Positions 49,813-59,072 of a DNA stretch of 64,000 bases are shown here, piece after piece. The translations under genes and the position numbers were made by a program. The DNA is from Ferrimonas sp048263965. GTDB taxonomy: Bacteria > Pseudomonadota > Gammaproteobacteria > Enterobacterales > Shewanellaceae. The notes beneath the pieces are model-generated. The model saw only the letters and a list, made by a program, of their open reading frames with translations, was not told where the DNA came from and did no database searches. Position 1 is the first letter of the stretch, and every line of letters begins with the position of its first letter. Location: contig NZ_JBLXDO010000022.1 in the NCBI RefSeq assembly GCF_048263965.1, positions 9,493 through 73,492 on the forward strand. The letters run 5' to 3'.

Positions 49813-50736
49813 ATGGCTAGCATCTTAGATTCGGTGAACCAGCGCACCCAGCTGGTCGGGCAGAATCGCCTCGAACTTCTCCTATTCCGGCTCAATGGCC
49901 GGCAAACCTTTGGGATCAATGTATTTAAGGTTCGGGAGGTGCTGCAGTGTCCTAAGCTGACCAGCCTGCCTCGTCTGAACAGCCTGGTTCGGGGTGTGGC
50001 GCACATCCGTGGCCAGACCATCTCCGTTATCGACATGTCTGCTGCGATTGGAGGCCGTCCCACTCAGGATGTGGAAAACTGCTTCATCATCATCAGTGAG
50101 TACAACCGCTCCGTTCAGGGCTTCCTGGTGTCGGGTGTCGAGCGCATTGTTAACCTGAACTGGGATGCCGTGATGCCACCGCCGCAGGGCAGTGGTCGCA
50201 GCAACTATCTGACTGCCGTTACCGACATTAATAATGAATTGGTCGAGATTCTGGACGTGGAGAAGATTCTCGACGAGATCACTCCGGCCAAGACCGACAT
50301 CAGTGACGATGTCGCGGCCAACCTCAGCCCTATCTCCGAGCGTAAGCGCCGCATCATGGTGGTGGATGACTCCTCCGTAGCCCGCAAGCAGGTGGTTCGC
50401 GCCCTGGAGCCACTGGGCCTGGAGATCGAACTGGCCAAAGATGGCCTGGAAGCCCTGCGTAAGCTGGAGGAGATGGTCAAAGATAAAGAGGACATCGGCG
50501 AGGTATTTGGTGGTATTATCTCCGACATCGAGATGCCTGAGATGGATGGTTACACCCTGACCGCGTCTATTCGGGATAACCCCAAGCTCACCTCTTTGAA
50601 GGTGATCCTGCACACCTCCCTCAGCGGCGTGTTCAACCAAGCCATGGTGAAGAAGGTGGGTGCAGACGACTTCATCGCCAAATTTAATCCTGATGAATTG
50701 GCAGGAGCGATCGATCGCTACCTGAAAGAGGCCTGA
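49813..50736 (+). CDS. cheV: Chemotaxis coupling protein CheV
   Basis: A 307-aa CheW-REC fusion. The CheW domain (about residues 15-160) couples receptors to CheA and contains LLLFRLNGRQTFGINVFKVR and HIRGQTISVIDMSAAIGG. The C-terminal receiver (about 177-300) has DDSSVARKQ and the phospho-accepting Asp in GGIISDIEMPEMDGYTL. It lies 4 bp before cheR and divergent from flgA. Confidence 0.95.
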   Translation: MASILDSVNQRTQLVGQNRLELLLFRLNGRQTFGINVFKVREVLQCPKLTSLPRLNSLVRGVAHIRGQTISVIDMSAAIGGRPTQDVENCFIIISEYNRSVQGFLVSGVERIVNLNWDAVMPPPQGSGRSNYLTAVTDINNELVEILDVEKILDEITPAKTDISDDVAANLSPISERKRRIMVVDDSSVARKQVVRALEPLGLEIELAKDGLEALRKLEEMVKDKEDIGEVFGGIISDIEMPEMDGYTLTASIRDNPKLTSLKVILHTSLSGVFNQAMVKKVGADDFIAKFNPDELAGAIDRYLKEA

Positions 50737-50740
50737 TTCG

Positions 50741-51568
50741 GTGCCAACCAAAACCTTAGCTCCTACGGAATACCAGACCTTTGCCGCCTTCCTGCAGAAG
50801 CAGTGCGGTATCGTACTGGGGGACAACAAGCAATATCTGGTACGTAGCCGCCTAAGTCCGTTGATGAAATCCTTTGGTCTGGACAGTCTGTCCGACCTGG
50901 TGAAGCAGTCGATGCGTCCTGAGCAGAGCAAACTCAGAACCGCCGTCGTTGAGGCGATGACCACCAACGAAACCTTTTGGTTCCGCGATAACTATCCCTA
51001 CCAGTTGCTGGCGGATGAACTTCTGCCCGAACTCGCCAAGTTGGGACGTTCTATCCGCATCTGGTCCAGCGCCTGCTCCTCAGGCCAGGAGCCTTACTCC
51101 ATGTCGATGGTGGTCCATGAGACCCGGCAGAAGCGCCCCGGAATGCTGATGAACGGCGTGGACATTGTTGCCACCGACCTGTCCACCCAGATCCTGGATC
51201 AGGCCAAGGCCGGCGAGTACGACGAGCTGGCCCTGACCCGGGGCCTGTCGCCGGAGCGCCGCCGCCTCTTTTTCCAGCCCTCCCCCAAGGGGATGAAGGT
51301 CCGGGATGACGTGCAGCGCATGGTCAATTTCCGTCAGCTCAATCTGCTGGACAGCTATGCCCTGTTGGGCAAGTTTGATGTGATCTTCTGCCGCAATGTG
51401 CTCATCTACTTCTCTGCGGAGGACAAGGGCAAGATCCTGCGGCAATTTGCTGCCGCCCTGAACCCGGGTGGCTATCTGGTGCTGGGTGCCTCCGAGTCCC
51501 TTGCCGGTCTCACCGACCAGTTCGAAATGCTCAGATTCCCTGCTGGAATCATACATAGAAAGCGATAG
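50741..51568 (+). CDS. cheR: Chemotaxis protein methyltransferase CheR
   Basis: A 275-aa SAM-dependent methyltransferase that methylates receptor glutamates. The helical N-domain is followed by TTNETFWFRDNYPYQLLADE, the SAM-binding IRIWSSACSSGQEPYSMSMV and KFDVIFCRNVLIYFSAEDKG. The start is GTG 50741. It ends just before the hairpin and sigma-54 promoter of flgB. Confidence 0.95.
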   Translation: MPTKTLAPTEYQTFAAFLQKQCGIVLGDNKQYLVRSRLSPLMKSFGLDSLSDLVKQSMRPEQSKLRTAVVEAMTTNETFWFRDNYPYQLLADELLPELAKLGRSIRIWSSACSSGQEPYSMSMVVHETRQKRPGMLMNGVDIVATDLSTQILDQAKAGEYDELALTRGLSPERRRLFFQPSPKGMKVRDDVQRMVNFRQLNLLDSYALLGKFDVIFCRNVLIYFSAEDKGKILRQFAAALNPGGYLVLGASESLAGLTDQFEMLRFPAGIIHRKR

Positions 51569-51586
51569 CCTCTCTTTTTATCAACA

Positions 51587-51610
51587 AAGGCGTGCCACTG
51601 GCACGCCTTT
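51587..51610 (+). terminator. Hairpin after cheR, overlapping the flgB promoter
   Basis: The stem AAAGGCGTGCC/GGCACGCCTTT with loop ACT is followed by TGCTTTTC. It looks like an intrinsic terminator but shares its right arm with a perfect sigma-54 promoter. Confidence 0.65.
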
Positions 51611-51614
51611 TGCT
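51599..51614 (+). promoter_or_regulatory. Sigma-54 promoter of flgBCDE
   Basis: TGGCACGCCTTTTGCT matches the full consensus TGGCACG-N4-TTGCW. It lies 34 bp before the flgB ATG, giving a leader of about 23 nt. Its -24 half is the right arm of the cheR hairpin. Confidence 0.85.
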
Positions 51615-51647
51615 TTTCTAGGGCAAGACTGCGTTTAGGAGGCAAAG

Positions 51648-52046
51648 ATGGCCATTTCGTTCGATAAAGCACTGGGCATTCATCAACACACCCTGGGGAT
51701 CCGTTCCCAGCGTGCCGAAGTGCTGGCCAACAACATCGCCAACGCTGACACCCCAGGTTACAAGGCCCAGGATGTGGACTTCGATCAGGCCCTGAGTCAG
51801 GCCAAAACCGCCCAGGGCGGCATCTCCATGTCCAAGACTCACGAAGACCACTTCAACATCGGCAGAGAGCCCATTGGCGGCCTGGCCTACCGAGTGCCGC
51901 TGCAGCCCGATACCGGCGACGGCAACACCGTGGATGTCAACATTGAACGCAACAACTTCATGCAGAACAACCTGGAACAGCAGATGACCCTCGAGTTTCT
52001 CGGCGGCAAGTTCCAGGGAATGCGCAAAGCGCTGCGGGGTGAATAA
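51648..52046 (+). CDS. flgB: Flagellar proximal rod protein FlgB
   Basis: A 132-aa rod protein. The N-terminal rod/hook motif is LGIRSQRAEVLANNIANADT, followed by PGYKAQDVDFDQAL. RBS AGGAGG precedes the ATG. First gene of flgBCDE; 2 bp from flgC. Confidence 0.96.
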   Translation: MAISFDKALGIHQHTLGIRSQRAEVLANNIANADTPGYKAQDVDFDQALSQAKTAQGGISMSKTHEDHFNIGREPIGGLAYRVPLQPDTGDGNTVDVNIERNNFMQNNLEQQMTLEFLGGKFQGMRKALRGE

Positions 52047-52048
52047 CC

Positions 52049-52501
52049 ATGAGCCTGTTTAATATTCTCGATATTGCCGGCAGCGGCATGATGGCGCAGA
52101 ACGTGCGCCTCAACACCACCGCCAGTAACGTAGCCAACGCCAACAGCGTCTCCAGCAGCTCAGGTGACACCTACCGTGCTCGTGAGCCGGTGTTTGCCGC
52201 TCGCCTTGAGGAGTTCGCTACCCATCAGCATGGGCCCCATGGCGCCGGCATCAGCAAGGAGCTGGAAGCCCTGGGTGGTGTCAGCGTGGCCGGCATTGTG
52301 GAGAGCAACAAGCCGCTGATTCAGGAGTACGCCCCTGACCACCCCATGGCGAATGAAGAGGGCTACATCTTCAAGCCCAACGTCAACGTGGTGGAGGAGA
52401 TGGCCAACATGATCTCCGCATCCCGCAGCTATCAGGCCAACGTCGAGGTGGCAGACGCCGCCAAGAACCTGGCTAAGCAAACTCTCAGACTTGGTAAATA
52501 A
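52049..52501 (+). CDS. flgC: Flagellar proximal rod protein FlgC
   Basis: A 150-aa rod protein: SLFNILDIAGSGMMAQNVRL and NTTASNVANANS at the N-terminus, and the C-terminal NVVEEMANMISASRSYQANV typical of rod/hook proteins. It sits tightly between flgB and flgD. Confidence 0.96.
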   Translation: MSLFNILDIAGSGMMAQNVRLNTTASNVANANSVSSSSGDTYRAREPVFAARLEEFATHQHGPHGAGISKELEALGGVSVAGIVESNKPLIQEYAPDHPMANEEGYIFKPNVNVVEEMANMISASRSYQANVEVADAAKNLAKQTLRLGK

Positions 52502-52512
52502 AGGGGGACTGG

Positions 52513-53202
52513 ATGAGTAATACCATCGATAACAGTTACTTAAACTCCCTCAAGTGGCAGCAAGAAGCGACTCCCACAACCAAGGACAACAACCAGGCTC
52601 TGACTCAGGAAGACTTTTTCTCCCTGCTGTCTCAGCAGTTGTCCATGCAGGATCCCTTCAAGCCGGTGGACAACGATCAGATGATCTCTCAGATGTCCTC
52701 CTTTGCCACCGTTGATGGGATCAACTCCTTGAACGATGAGATCAAGAACATGAACACCGTGATGAACTCCAGCCAGGCCCTTGAGGCCAGCAGCCTGGTA
52801 GGTCAGAAGGTGCTGATCCCATCAGACAAGGCGGTTTCGGACGGCGCCAGCCCGGTCACCGGCGTGATCTCTACCCCATCCGGGGCGCAGAACATGACCA
52901 TGAAGGTGAAGGATGGGGCAGGGCAGATTGTCCGAACCTTCGAAGTGCCTGTGGGCAATGGCGGCAACGTCGACTTTAGCTGGGACGGCAAAAATGCCGA
53001 CGGCGAAGCTTTGCCGGAGGGCACCTACAGCTTTACCGCTGAGGCCCTGGTTGGCGGCAAGACCGATACTCTACCGGTGTTCACCTATGGCCACGTCAGC
53101 AGCGTGACCCTGGGCGGTGCCAACTACGATACAGTCCTGAATCTGCGCGGTGTCGGCGGCGTTAAGCTGTCTGACGTATTGGCGGTCGCAGAAGGCTCTT
53201 AA
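52513..53202 (+). CDS. flgD: Flagellar hook cap protein FlgD
   Basis: A 229-aa scaffold for hook assembly. The N-terminal LTQEDFFSLLSQQLSMQDPF is the conserved export and assembly region, ASSLVGQKVLIPSD follows, and the Tudor/FnIII-like hybrid domain contains VDFSWDGKNADGEALPEGTY. RBS AAGGGGG; 11 bp after flgC. Confidence 0.95.
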   Translation: MSNTIDNSYLNSLKWQQEATPTTKDNNQALTQEDFFSLLSQQLSMQDPFKPVDNDQMISQMSSFATVDGINSLNDEIKNMNTVMNSSQALEASSLVGQKVLIPSDKAVSDGASPVTGVISTPSGAQNMTMKVKDGAGQIVRTFEVPVGNGGNVDFSWDGKNADGEALPEGTYSFTAEALVGGKTDTLPVFTYGHVSSVTLGGANYDTVLNLRGVGGVKLSDVLAVAEGS

Positions 53203-53214
53203 CGAGGAACGAGC

Positions 53215-54600
53215 ATGTCATTCAATATCTCACTCAGCGGTCTGAATGCCGCGCAGAAGGATCTGGATACCACGTCGAACAACATTGCCAACGTGAACAC
53301 CATTGGCTTTAAAGAGTCTCGCGCCGAGTTTGCCGACGTTTATTCCAACTCCCTGTTTACCAACAGCAAGACCAACGTGGGCAGTGGTGTGGCCACCGCT
53401 CAGGTCGCTCAGCAGTTCCACCAGGGGTCGTTGCAGTTCACCAACAACGCCCTGGATCTGGCTATTAACGGTAACGGCATGTTCGTCACCATCTCCGAGT
53501 TTGGTTCCCAGGACTATAACTACACCCGTGCCGGTGCGTTCAAGCTGAACGACGACGACTTTATGGTGGACTCCCAGGGTAACTACCTGATGGCCCTGCC
53601 GGTGAACGACGATGGTTCCGTTTCCTCCGTAAGTTTGTCGACGACTGCACCTGTTCAGATTCCTCAGACCGCCGGTCAGCCTCAGAAGACCGCCGTAGTG
53701 GATGTGTCCATCAACGTGAATGCCGGGGACATCTCCCATGATCCGGCCAACTTCGACCCCACGGATCCGACCACCTACAACAACGCCACCTCGGTGACTG
53801 TGTACGACTCCCTGGGTGAGCCGCACATCATGACCCAGTATTTTGTCAAACCACCTGGTGGTGCGGTAACCGGCAACAACCAGTGGCTGACCTTCTTCAC
53901 CATGGATGACAAACCGGTGAATATCGGTGACGCCGCAGGTGCTTCGATCAATGGCACCTGGGATCAGGACACCGACGGTGATGGCACCGCAGACAACCTG
54001 GGGGTGGCCGCACAGAGCGCCAGTGGCCATACTGCGGCGGTACTGACCTTTGATGACACCGGTAACTACACTGGTTCCAACCCCACCATGATTCAAACCG
54101 TGGCTTTGGGGACTGTGGCCGGAGGTGCTGGCGTGATTGGCCCGGGGGCCGATGGTACCCAGCGGGTGGAGTTCCGCATGGACAACCCCACCCAGTACGC
54201 CTCCAAGTTTGAGGTGACCAAGTTGAAGCAGGACGGCTCCACCGTAGGTCGACTCACCAACGTAGAAGTGGCGGCCGACGGCCTGATCAGTGCGACCTAC
54301 TCCAACGGTACCGAAGTGCCCCTGGGTAAGGTGGCTCTGGCGCGTTTTGCCAATGAGCAGGGTCTTACCCAACAGGGCAACACCTCCTGGAAGCAGAGTC
54401 AGGCGTCCGGCGAAGCCCTGTTGGGTGAACCCAACACAGGGACCTTCGGTGCTATCAACTCCGCCGCCCTGGAGCAGTCCAATACCGACCTGACCACCGA
54501 GTTGGTGGACCTGATCAGCGCCCAGCGTAATTTCCAGGCCAACTCCCGTGCCCTGGATATCGCCAACCAGCTGCAGCAGAACATCCTGCAGATCCGCTAA
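53215..54600 (+). CDS. flgE: Flagellar hook protein FlgE
   Basis: A 461-aa hook subunit. The N-terminal rod/hook motif is MSFNISLSGLNAAQKDLDTT and SNNIANVNTIGFKES, and the C-terminal helix is TELVDLISAQRNFQANSRAL. The central surface domain has acidic Gly-rich stretches (WDQDTDGDGTADNLG). RBS CGAGGAACGAG. Last gene before a new promoter for flgF; a GC-rich hairpin (54608-54632) follows. Confidence 0.96.
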   Translation: MSFNISLSGLNAAQKDLDTTSNNIANVNTIGFKESRAEFADVYSNSLFTNSKTNVGSGVATAQVAQQFHQGSLQFTNNALDLAINGNGMFVTISEFGSQDYNYTRAGAFKLNDDDFMVDSQGNYLMALPVNDDGSVSSVSLSTTAPVQIPQTAGQPQKTAVVDVSINVNAGDISHDPANFDPTDPTTYNNATSVTVYDSLGEPHIMTQYFVKPPGGAVTGNNQWLTFFTMDDKPVNIGDAAGASINGTWDQDTDGDGTADNLGVAAQSASGHTAAVLTFDDTGNYTGSNPTMIQTVALGTVAGGAGVIGPGADGTQRVEFRMDNPTQYASKFEVTKLKQDGSTVGRLTNVEVAADGLISATYSNGTEVPLGKVALARFANEQGLTQQGNTSWKQSQASGEALLGEPNTGTFGAINSAALEQSNTDLTTELVDLISAQRNFQANSRALDIANQLQQNILQIR

Positions 54601-54607
54601 GCTTGGA

Positions 54608-54632
54608 TTGCCGCCCCTGCCGGGGGCGGCAA
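54608..54632 (+). terminator. GC-rich hairpin after flgE
   Basis: TTGCCGCCCC and GGGGCGGCAA arms form a strong stem 7 bp after flgE, but the T run is poor (CCCCTTTCCCC), so termination may be partial. Confidence 0.5.
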
Positions 54633-54705
54633 CCCCTTTCCCCTTGTTCCCCTCCTTTCATTTCTGAATCCCCCCTGAACCGCCATATTGCTGCGATTTT
54701 GATTT

Positions 54706-54721
54706 TGGCATAGCTATTGCA
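54706..54721 (+). promoter_or_regulatory. Sigma-54 promoter of flgFGHIJKL
   Basis: TGGCATAGCTATTGCA has TGGCA and TTGCA at exact -24/-12 spacing, 45 bp before the flgF start. It starts the second rod-ring-hook operon. Confidence 0.82.
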
Positions 54722-54765
54722 TTCCCTTGGCTAGTTAACGTCATTGCCGACTGTGGGAGTCACCC

Positions 54766-55506
54766 TTGGACAAGATGCTTTATATCGCCGCATCAGGCGC
54801 CAGCCAGAACATGTACGCCCTGGGCGTGCATGCCAACAACCTGGCCAACGCCCGAACCGACGGTTTCAAGGCGGATCTGCATCAGGCGCGCAGCATGCAG
54901 GCGTTCGGTGAGGGGTTGCCCACCCGGGTGTTCGCCATGAATGAGCGTCCGGCCAGTAACTTCGATGCCGGCAGCCTGAAGACGACCGGGCGAAGCCTGG
55001 ACGTGGCCATCAAGGGTGAAGGCTGGTTTGTGGTCGAGGATGAGCAGGGCAACGAGGCCCTGACCCGTGCCGGCTCGCTGAAGATCGACGAAGGTGGCAT
55101 GCTCACCAACGCCCAGGGCCGCCCCATCATGGGTGCAGCAGGCCCTATCTTCCTGCCTCTTCCAGTAGAGAAGGTGGAGATCGCCACCAACGGCATCATC
55201 ACCGTGCGCCCTCAGGGCGCACCGGCCAACGCAATGGAAGAGGTGGACCAGCTTCAGATGGTTAACCCGCCAATCAATACTCTGACCAAGGGCGAAGATG
55301 GCTTGTTCCGTGCTTTTGGCGGCGAAGCCTACCTGCCCGATGCAGAGGTGGAGTTGGTGGCGGGTGCTGTCGAGGGCAGCAACGTCAGCCCGGTACATGA
55401 ACTGGTGGGCATGATCGAGATGCAGCGTCAATTCGACATGCAACTGAAGATGATGAAAACCGCCGAAGAGAACGACAGGTCAGCCGCAAAACTGTTGCGG
55501 GTGTAA
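54766..55506 (+). CDS. flgF: Flagellar proximal rod protein FlgF
   Basis: A 246-aa rod protein. The start is TTG at 54766 (MDKMLYIAASGASQNMYALG), supported by GGGAG upstream and by family N-termini. NNLANARTDGFKADL is the rod motif and EGWFVVEDEQGNEALTRAGS is typical of FlgF/FlgG. First gene of the second operon. Confidence 0.94.
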   Translation: MDKMLYIAASGASQNMYALGVHANNLANARTDGFKADLHQARSMQAFGEGLPTRVFAMNERPASNFDAGSLKTTGRSLDVAIKGEGWFVVEDEQGNEALTRAGSLKIDEGGMLTNAQGRPIMGAAGPIFLPLPVEKVEIATNGIITVRPQGAPANAMEEVDQLQMVNPPINTLTKGEDGLFRAFGGEAYLPDAEVELVAGAVEGSNVSPVHELVGMIEMQRQFDMQLKMMKTAEENDRSAAKLLRV

Positions 55507-55529
55507 CGGACATTTAAAGGGTAAAGAGT

Positions 55530-56318
55530 ATGCAACCGGCACTTTGGATCAGTAAAACAGGCCTGGACGCTCAGCAGACTGAAATCTCCAACATCTCAAA
55601 CAACCTGGCCAACGCCAGCACCGTGGGCTTTAAGAAGAGCCGCGCCGTGTTTGAGGACCTGCTCTATCAGACCATCAACCAGGCTGGGGGCATCAGCGCC
55701 CAGAACACCGAGCTGCCCAACGGCCTGACCCTGGGCGCCGGCACTAAGGTGGCGGCCACCCAGCGCATCTTCTCCCAGGGCAACATGGAAACCACCAACA
55801 ACAGCCTGGATCTGATGATCGACGGCCCCGGTTTCTTCCAAATTCAGATGCCAGACGGTACCCAGGCCTACTCCCGAAACGGTCAGTTTACCCTGGACGA
55901 AGAGGGGCAGATGGTGACTCCGGGTTCCGGTTACGTGCTGGATCCAGGCATCGTCATCCCGGAAGATGCCCAGTCGGTGACCGTCTCCTCCGAGGGTGAG
56001 GTGTCGGTCCGAGTTCCCGGCCAGGCGGCCAACGTGGTAGTAGGTCAGATTGAGATCTCCAACTTCGTCAACGCCAGTGGTCTGGAGCCCATCGGTCAGA
56101 ACCTGTTCCTTGAGACCGGCGCCAGTGGCGCGCCCATCGCCGGTGTACCCGGCCTGGATGGTCTGGGCTCCATCCGTCAGGGCGCCCTGGAAACCTCCAA
56201 CGTCAATGTGACCGAGGAGCTGGTGAACATGATTGAAGCCCAGCGGGTGTACGAGATGAACTCCAAGGTGATCTCCACCGTGGATCAGATGCTGGCCAAC
56301 CTGAACCAGCAACTCTAA
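55530..56318 (+). CDS. flgG: Flagellar distal rod protein FlgG
   Basis: A 262-aa distal rod protein, close to the usual 260 aa. MQPALWISKTGLDAQQTEIS and NNLANASTVGFKKSR at the N-terminus, NSLDLMIDGPGFFQIQMPDG in the middle, ELVNMIEAQRVYEMNSKVIS at the C-terminus. Confidence 0.97.
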   Translation: MQPALWISKTGLDAQQTEISNISNNLANASTVGFKKSRAVFEDLLYQTINQAGGISAQNTELPNGLTLGAGTKVAATQRIFSQGNMETTNNSLDLMIDGPGFFQIQMPDGTQAYSRNGQFTLDEEGQMVTPGSGYVLDPGIVIPEDAQSVTVSSEGEVSVRVPGQAANVVVGQIEISNFVNASGLEPIGQNLFLETGASGAPIAGVPGLDGLGSIRQGALETSNVNVTEELVNMIEAQRVYEMNSKVISTVDQMLANLNQQL

Positions 56319-56328
56319 GGAGCCTTAG

Positions 56329-57000
56329 ATGAGACACTGGATAGCCGCAGCTAGCCTGATCACCCTGGTAGGGTGCACCTCGCCCGGTGCCCCGATTCCG
56401 GATGATCCCTACTACGCCCCGGTTTACCCCGAGTTGCCTCCGACCCAGGTGGTCAACACCGGCTCCATCTATCAGGATGCCTACGCCAACGAGCTCTACT
56501 CCGACATCAAGGCCCACAGGGTCGGCGACGTGATCACCGTAGAGCTGGTGGAGGCCACCAAGGCCAAGAAGAGCGCCACCAATGAGATGAAGAAGGACAA
56601 CTCCATGTCCCTCGATCCCATCACCGCCGGCGGTGGCCCGGTGACCATCAACGGTCAGACTCTGGATCTCAACTACAAGGAGAAGCTGGATCTCTCCAAA
56701 GAGGCCGACGCGGATCAGAGCAACAGCCTCAATGGCTCCATCTCAGTGAACGTCCTGCAGGTGCTGGCCAACGGCAACCTGGTGATTCGGGGGGAAAAGT
56801 GGATCACCATCAACGACGGTGAAGAGTACATCCGTCTGACCGGCCTGATTCGTCCCCGGGACATCAAGCCGGACAACACCGTGGAGTCCACCCGTGTCGC
56901 CAATGCCCGCATCCAGTACAGCGGTACCGGCACCTTTGCTGAATCCCAGAAGACCGGCTGGCTGGCCGCCTTCTTCAACGGTCCCCTGTGGCCCTTCTAG
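56329..57000 (+). CDS. flgH: Flagellar L-ring lipoprotein FlgH
   Basis: A 223-aa outer-membrane L-ring subunit. The signal is MRHWIAAASLITLVGC with lipobox LVGC. GSIYQDAYANELYSDIKAHR and VGDVITVELVEATKAKKSAT are family marks, as is VLANGNLVIRGEKWITINDG. 10 bp after flgG. Confidence 0.96.
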   Translation: MRHWIAAASLITLVGCTSPGAPIPDDPYYAPVYPELPPTQVVNTGSIYQDAYANELYSDIKAHRVGDVITVELVEATKAKKSATNEMKKDNSMSLDPITAGGGPVTINGQTLDLNYKEKLDLSKEADADQSNSLNGSISVNVLQVLANGNLVIRGEKWITINDGEEYIRLTGLIRPRDIKPDNTVESTRVANARIQYSGTGTFAESQKTGWLAAFFNGPLWPF

Positions 57001-57009
57001 GAGAGTAGG

Positions 57010-58095
57010 ATGAGACTCTTTGCCGTACTGATGGCTCTGGTTCTGGCCCTGCCGGCTCAGGCGATGCGTCTGAAGGACATCACCGATGTTCAGGGTGTCC
57101 GCGACAACCAACTGATCGGCTATGGCCTGGTGGTGGGTCTGCCCGGTACCGGTGAGAAGGGACAGTTCACCGAGCAGAGTTTTGCCACCATGCTCTCCAA
57201 CTTCGGCATTAACCTGCCGCCCGGTACCCGCCCCAAGACCAAGAACGTGGCGGCGGTGGCGGTGCACGCCACCCTGCCTCCCTTTATCAAGCCCGGCCAG
57301 CAGATCGATGTCACCGTCTCCTCTGTGGGCAGTGCCAAGAGCCTGCGTGGCGGCACCCTGATTCAGACCTTCCTCAAAGGTGCTGACGGTAAGGTGTACG
57401 CACTGGCCCAGGGCAGTCTGGTGGTGTCCGGCTTCTCCGCCGAGGGCGCTGATGGCTCCAAGGTGATTCAGAACACCCCCACTGTGGGCCGTATTCCCAA
57501 CGGCGCCATCGTCGAGCGCAGTGTGCCCAGTCCGTTCGCCAACGGGGATTTCCTTACCTTTAACCTGCACCGCCCGGATTTCTCCACCGCCAAACGGGTG
57601 GCGGACACCATCAACGGCCTGCTCGGCCCGGGTGTGGCCCGCGCCCAGGACGCCACCTCCATTCAGGTTTCTGCTCCCCGTGATCGCTCTCAGCGAGTGG
57701 CCTACCTGGCCACCCTGGAGAATCTCCATGTGGAGCCGGCAGAGGAGTCTGCCAAGGTGATCGTAAATAGCCGCACCGGCACCATAGTGGTGGGCAGCGA
57801 GGTGCGTCTGCTGCCGGCGGCCATCACCCATGGTGGCCTCACCGTGACCATCAGCGAGGCCTTCAGCACCTCTCAGCCTGGCGCCTTTGCCGGCGGCAAC
57901 ACGGTGAACAACCCGGTGAGCAGCATCGGCGTCAACGAGTCTGCCCGTCGCATGTTCAAGTTTGATCCCGGCGTCACCCTGGACGAACTGGTACGGGCGG
58001 TGAATCAGGTGGGGGCCGCGCCCTCGGACCTGATGGCCATCCTCGAAGCCCTGTCTCAGGCCGGCGCCCTGCGCGGCGAACTGATCATCATCTAG
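57010..58095 (+). CDS. flgI: Flagellar P-ring protein FlgI
   Basis: A 361-aa periplasmic P-ring subunit with signal MRLFAVLMALVLALPAQA. LKDITDVQGVRDNQLIGYGL and VVGLPGTGEKG at the N-terminus, NVAAVAVHATLPPFIKPGQQ and IDVTVSSVGSAKSLRGGTL follow, and the C-terminus has LDELVRAVNQVGAAPSDLMA. RBS AGGAGAG. Confidence 0.97.
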   Translation: MRLFAVLMALVLALPAQAMRLKDITDVQGVRDNQLIGYGLVVGLPGTGEKGQFTEQSFATMLSNFGINLPPGTRPKTKNVAAVAVHATLPPFIKPGQQIDVTVSSVGSAKSLRGGTLIQTFLKGADGKVYALAQGSLVVSGFSAEGADGSKVIQNTPTVGRIPNGAIVERSVPSPFANGDFLTFNLHRPDFSTAKRVADTINGLLGPGVARAQDATSIQVSAPRDRSQRVAYLATLENLHVEPAEESAKVIVNSRTGTIVVGSEVRLLPAAITHGGLTVTISEAFSTSQPGAFAGGNTVNNPVSSIGVNESARRMFKFDPGVTLDELVRAVNQVGAAPSDLMAILEALSQAGALRGELIII

Positions 58096-58103
58096 GCGGC
58101 AAC

Positions 58104-59072
58104 ATGGATCCTTTGAAGCAGCAGAATCAGCACTACCTGGACCTGGCAGCCATGGATGACCTGAGGCAGAAGGCCCAGGCGGATCCGGATGCCTCCCTGG
58201 AGGAGGTGGCACTGCAGTTTGAAGGGATCTTCCTCGGGATGATGCTCAAGGAGATGCGCAGTGCCAATGCCGCCTTTGAGAGCGACTCGCCGTTTAACAG
58301 CCAGACCACCAACTTCTACCGGGATATGCAGGACCAGCAGTTGGTCAGTGAGCTGGCTGGTAAAGGCACCCTGGGGCTGGCGGAACTGATTGTGGCCCAA
58401 CTGGGGGGGGATGAGAGCCTGACACCGGCGTCGATGCTGCGCGGCTCCAACAATGGCATCGCCCCTCATGCACCGCTGGCCTCTGCGGCCAACCCGGCCT
58501 CCAGGGCGGAGCCAGCAGCAGAGACCCAGCCTGTTAAGGTTGCCCAGGAGGCGCCCCGTCCACCTCTGGCCGCGGCCATCAACCCGGTGGACTTCTCCTC
58601 ACCACAGAGCTTCGTCAACAGCCTGATGCCAGAGGCACGCAAAGCCGCCAAGGAGCTGGGGGTCAGCCCCGAGCTGCTGGTGGCCCAGTCGGCACTGGAG
58701 ACTGGCTGGGGGCGCAAGGTGCTCCCCTCCAAAGAGGGCAGCAGCCACAACCTGTTTAACATCAAGGCGGGCAGCAGCTGGCAGGGCGACAGCGTCAAGA
58801 TCAATGCCCTTGAGGTCGAGCAGGGGGTGCCGGTGAAAAGGCGCTCCGAGTTCAGGGTGTATGACAACATCCAACAGAGTTTTCAGGACTTCGTCGACTT
58901 TGTTCGCCGGCCGCGTTATCAGGATGCGCTGGATTCGGGCAACGACGAAGGGTTTATCCGTGGCTTGCAGCAGGCTGGTTATGCCACCGATCCTCAGTAT
59001 GCCGACAAGGTACTGCAGGTGATGAAGCGTTTGATGGAGGGGGCGGTGTCCTCCTCTCAAGGGAGTAAATAA
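58104..59072 (+). CDS. flgJ: Flagellar rod cap / peptidoglycan hydrolase FlgJ
   Basis: A 322-aa two-domain protein. The N-terminal rod-scaffold domain (about residues 1-110) has EEVALQFEGIFLGMMLKEMR. The C-terminal glucosaminidase domain (about 165-320) has LGVSPELLVAQSALETGWGR with the catalytic Glu, SSHNLFNIKAGSSWQGDSV and YDNIQQSFQDFVDFV. It cuts the cell wall so the rod can pass. The stop overlaps flgK by 1 bp. Confidence 0.96.
   Translation: MDPLKQQNQHYLDLAAMDDLRQKAQADPDASLEEVALQFEGIFLGMMLKEMRSANAAFESDSPFNSQTTNFYRDMQDQQLVSELAGKGTLGLAELIVAQLGGDESLTPASMLRGSNNGIAPHAPLASAANPASRAEPAAETQPVKVAQEAPRPPLAAAINPVDFSSPQSFVNSLMPEARKAAKELGVSPELLVAQSALETGWGRKVLPSKEGSSHNLFNIKAGSSWQGDSVKINALEVEQGVPVKRRSEFRVYDNIQQSFQDFVDFVRRPRYQDALDSGNDEGFIRGLQQAGYATDPQYADKVLQVMKRLMEGAVSSSQGSK

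Noticed and set aside
56743..58212. 489-aa open frame antisense to flgH/flgI
   Set aside because: Shadow of two certain flagellar genes, Gly/His/Gln-rich, no motif.
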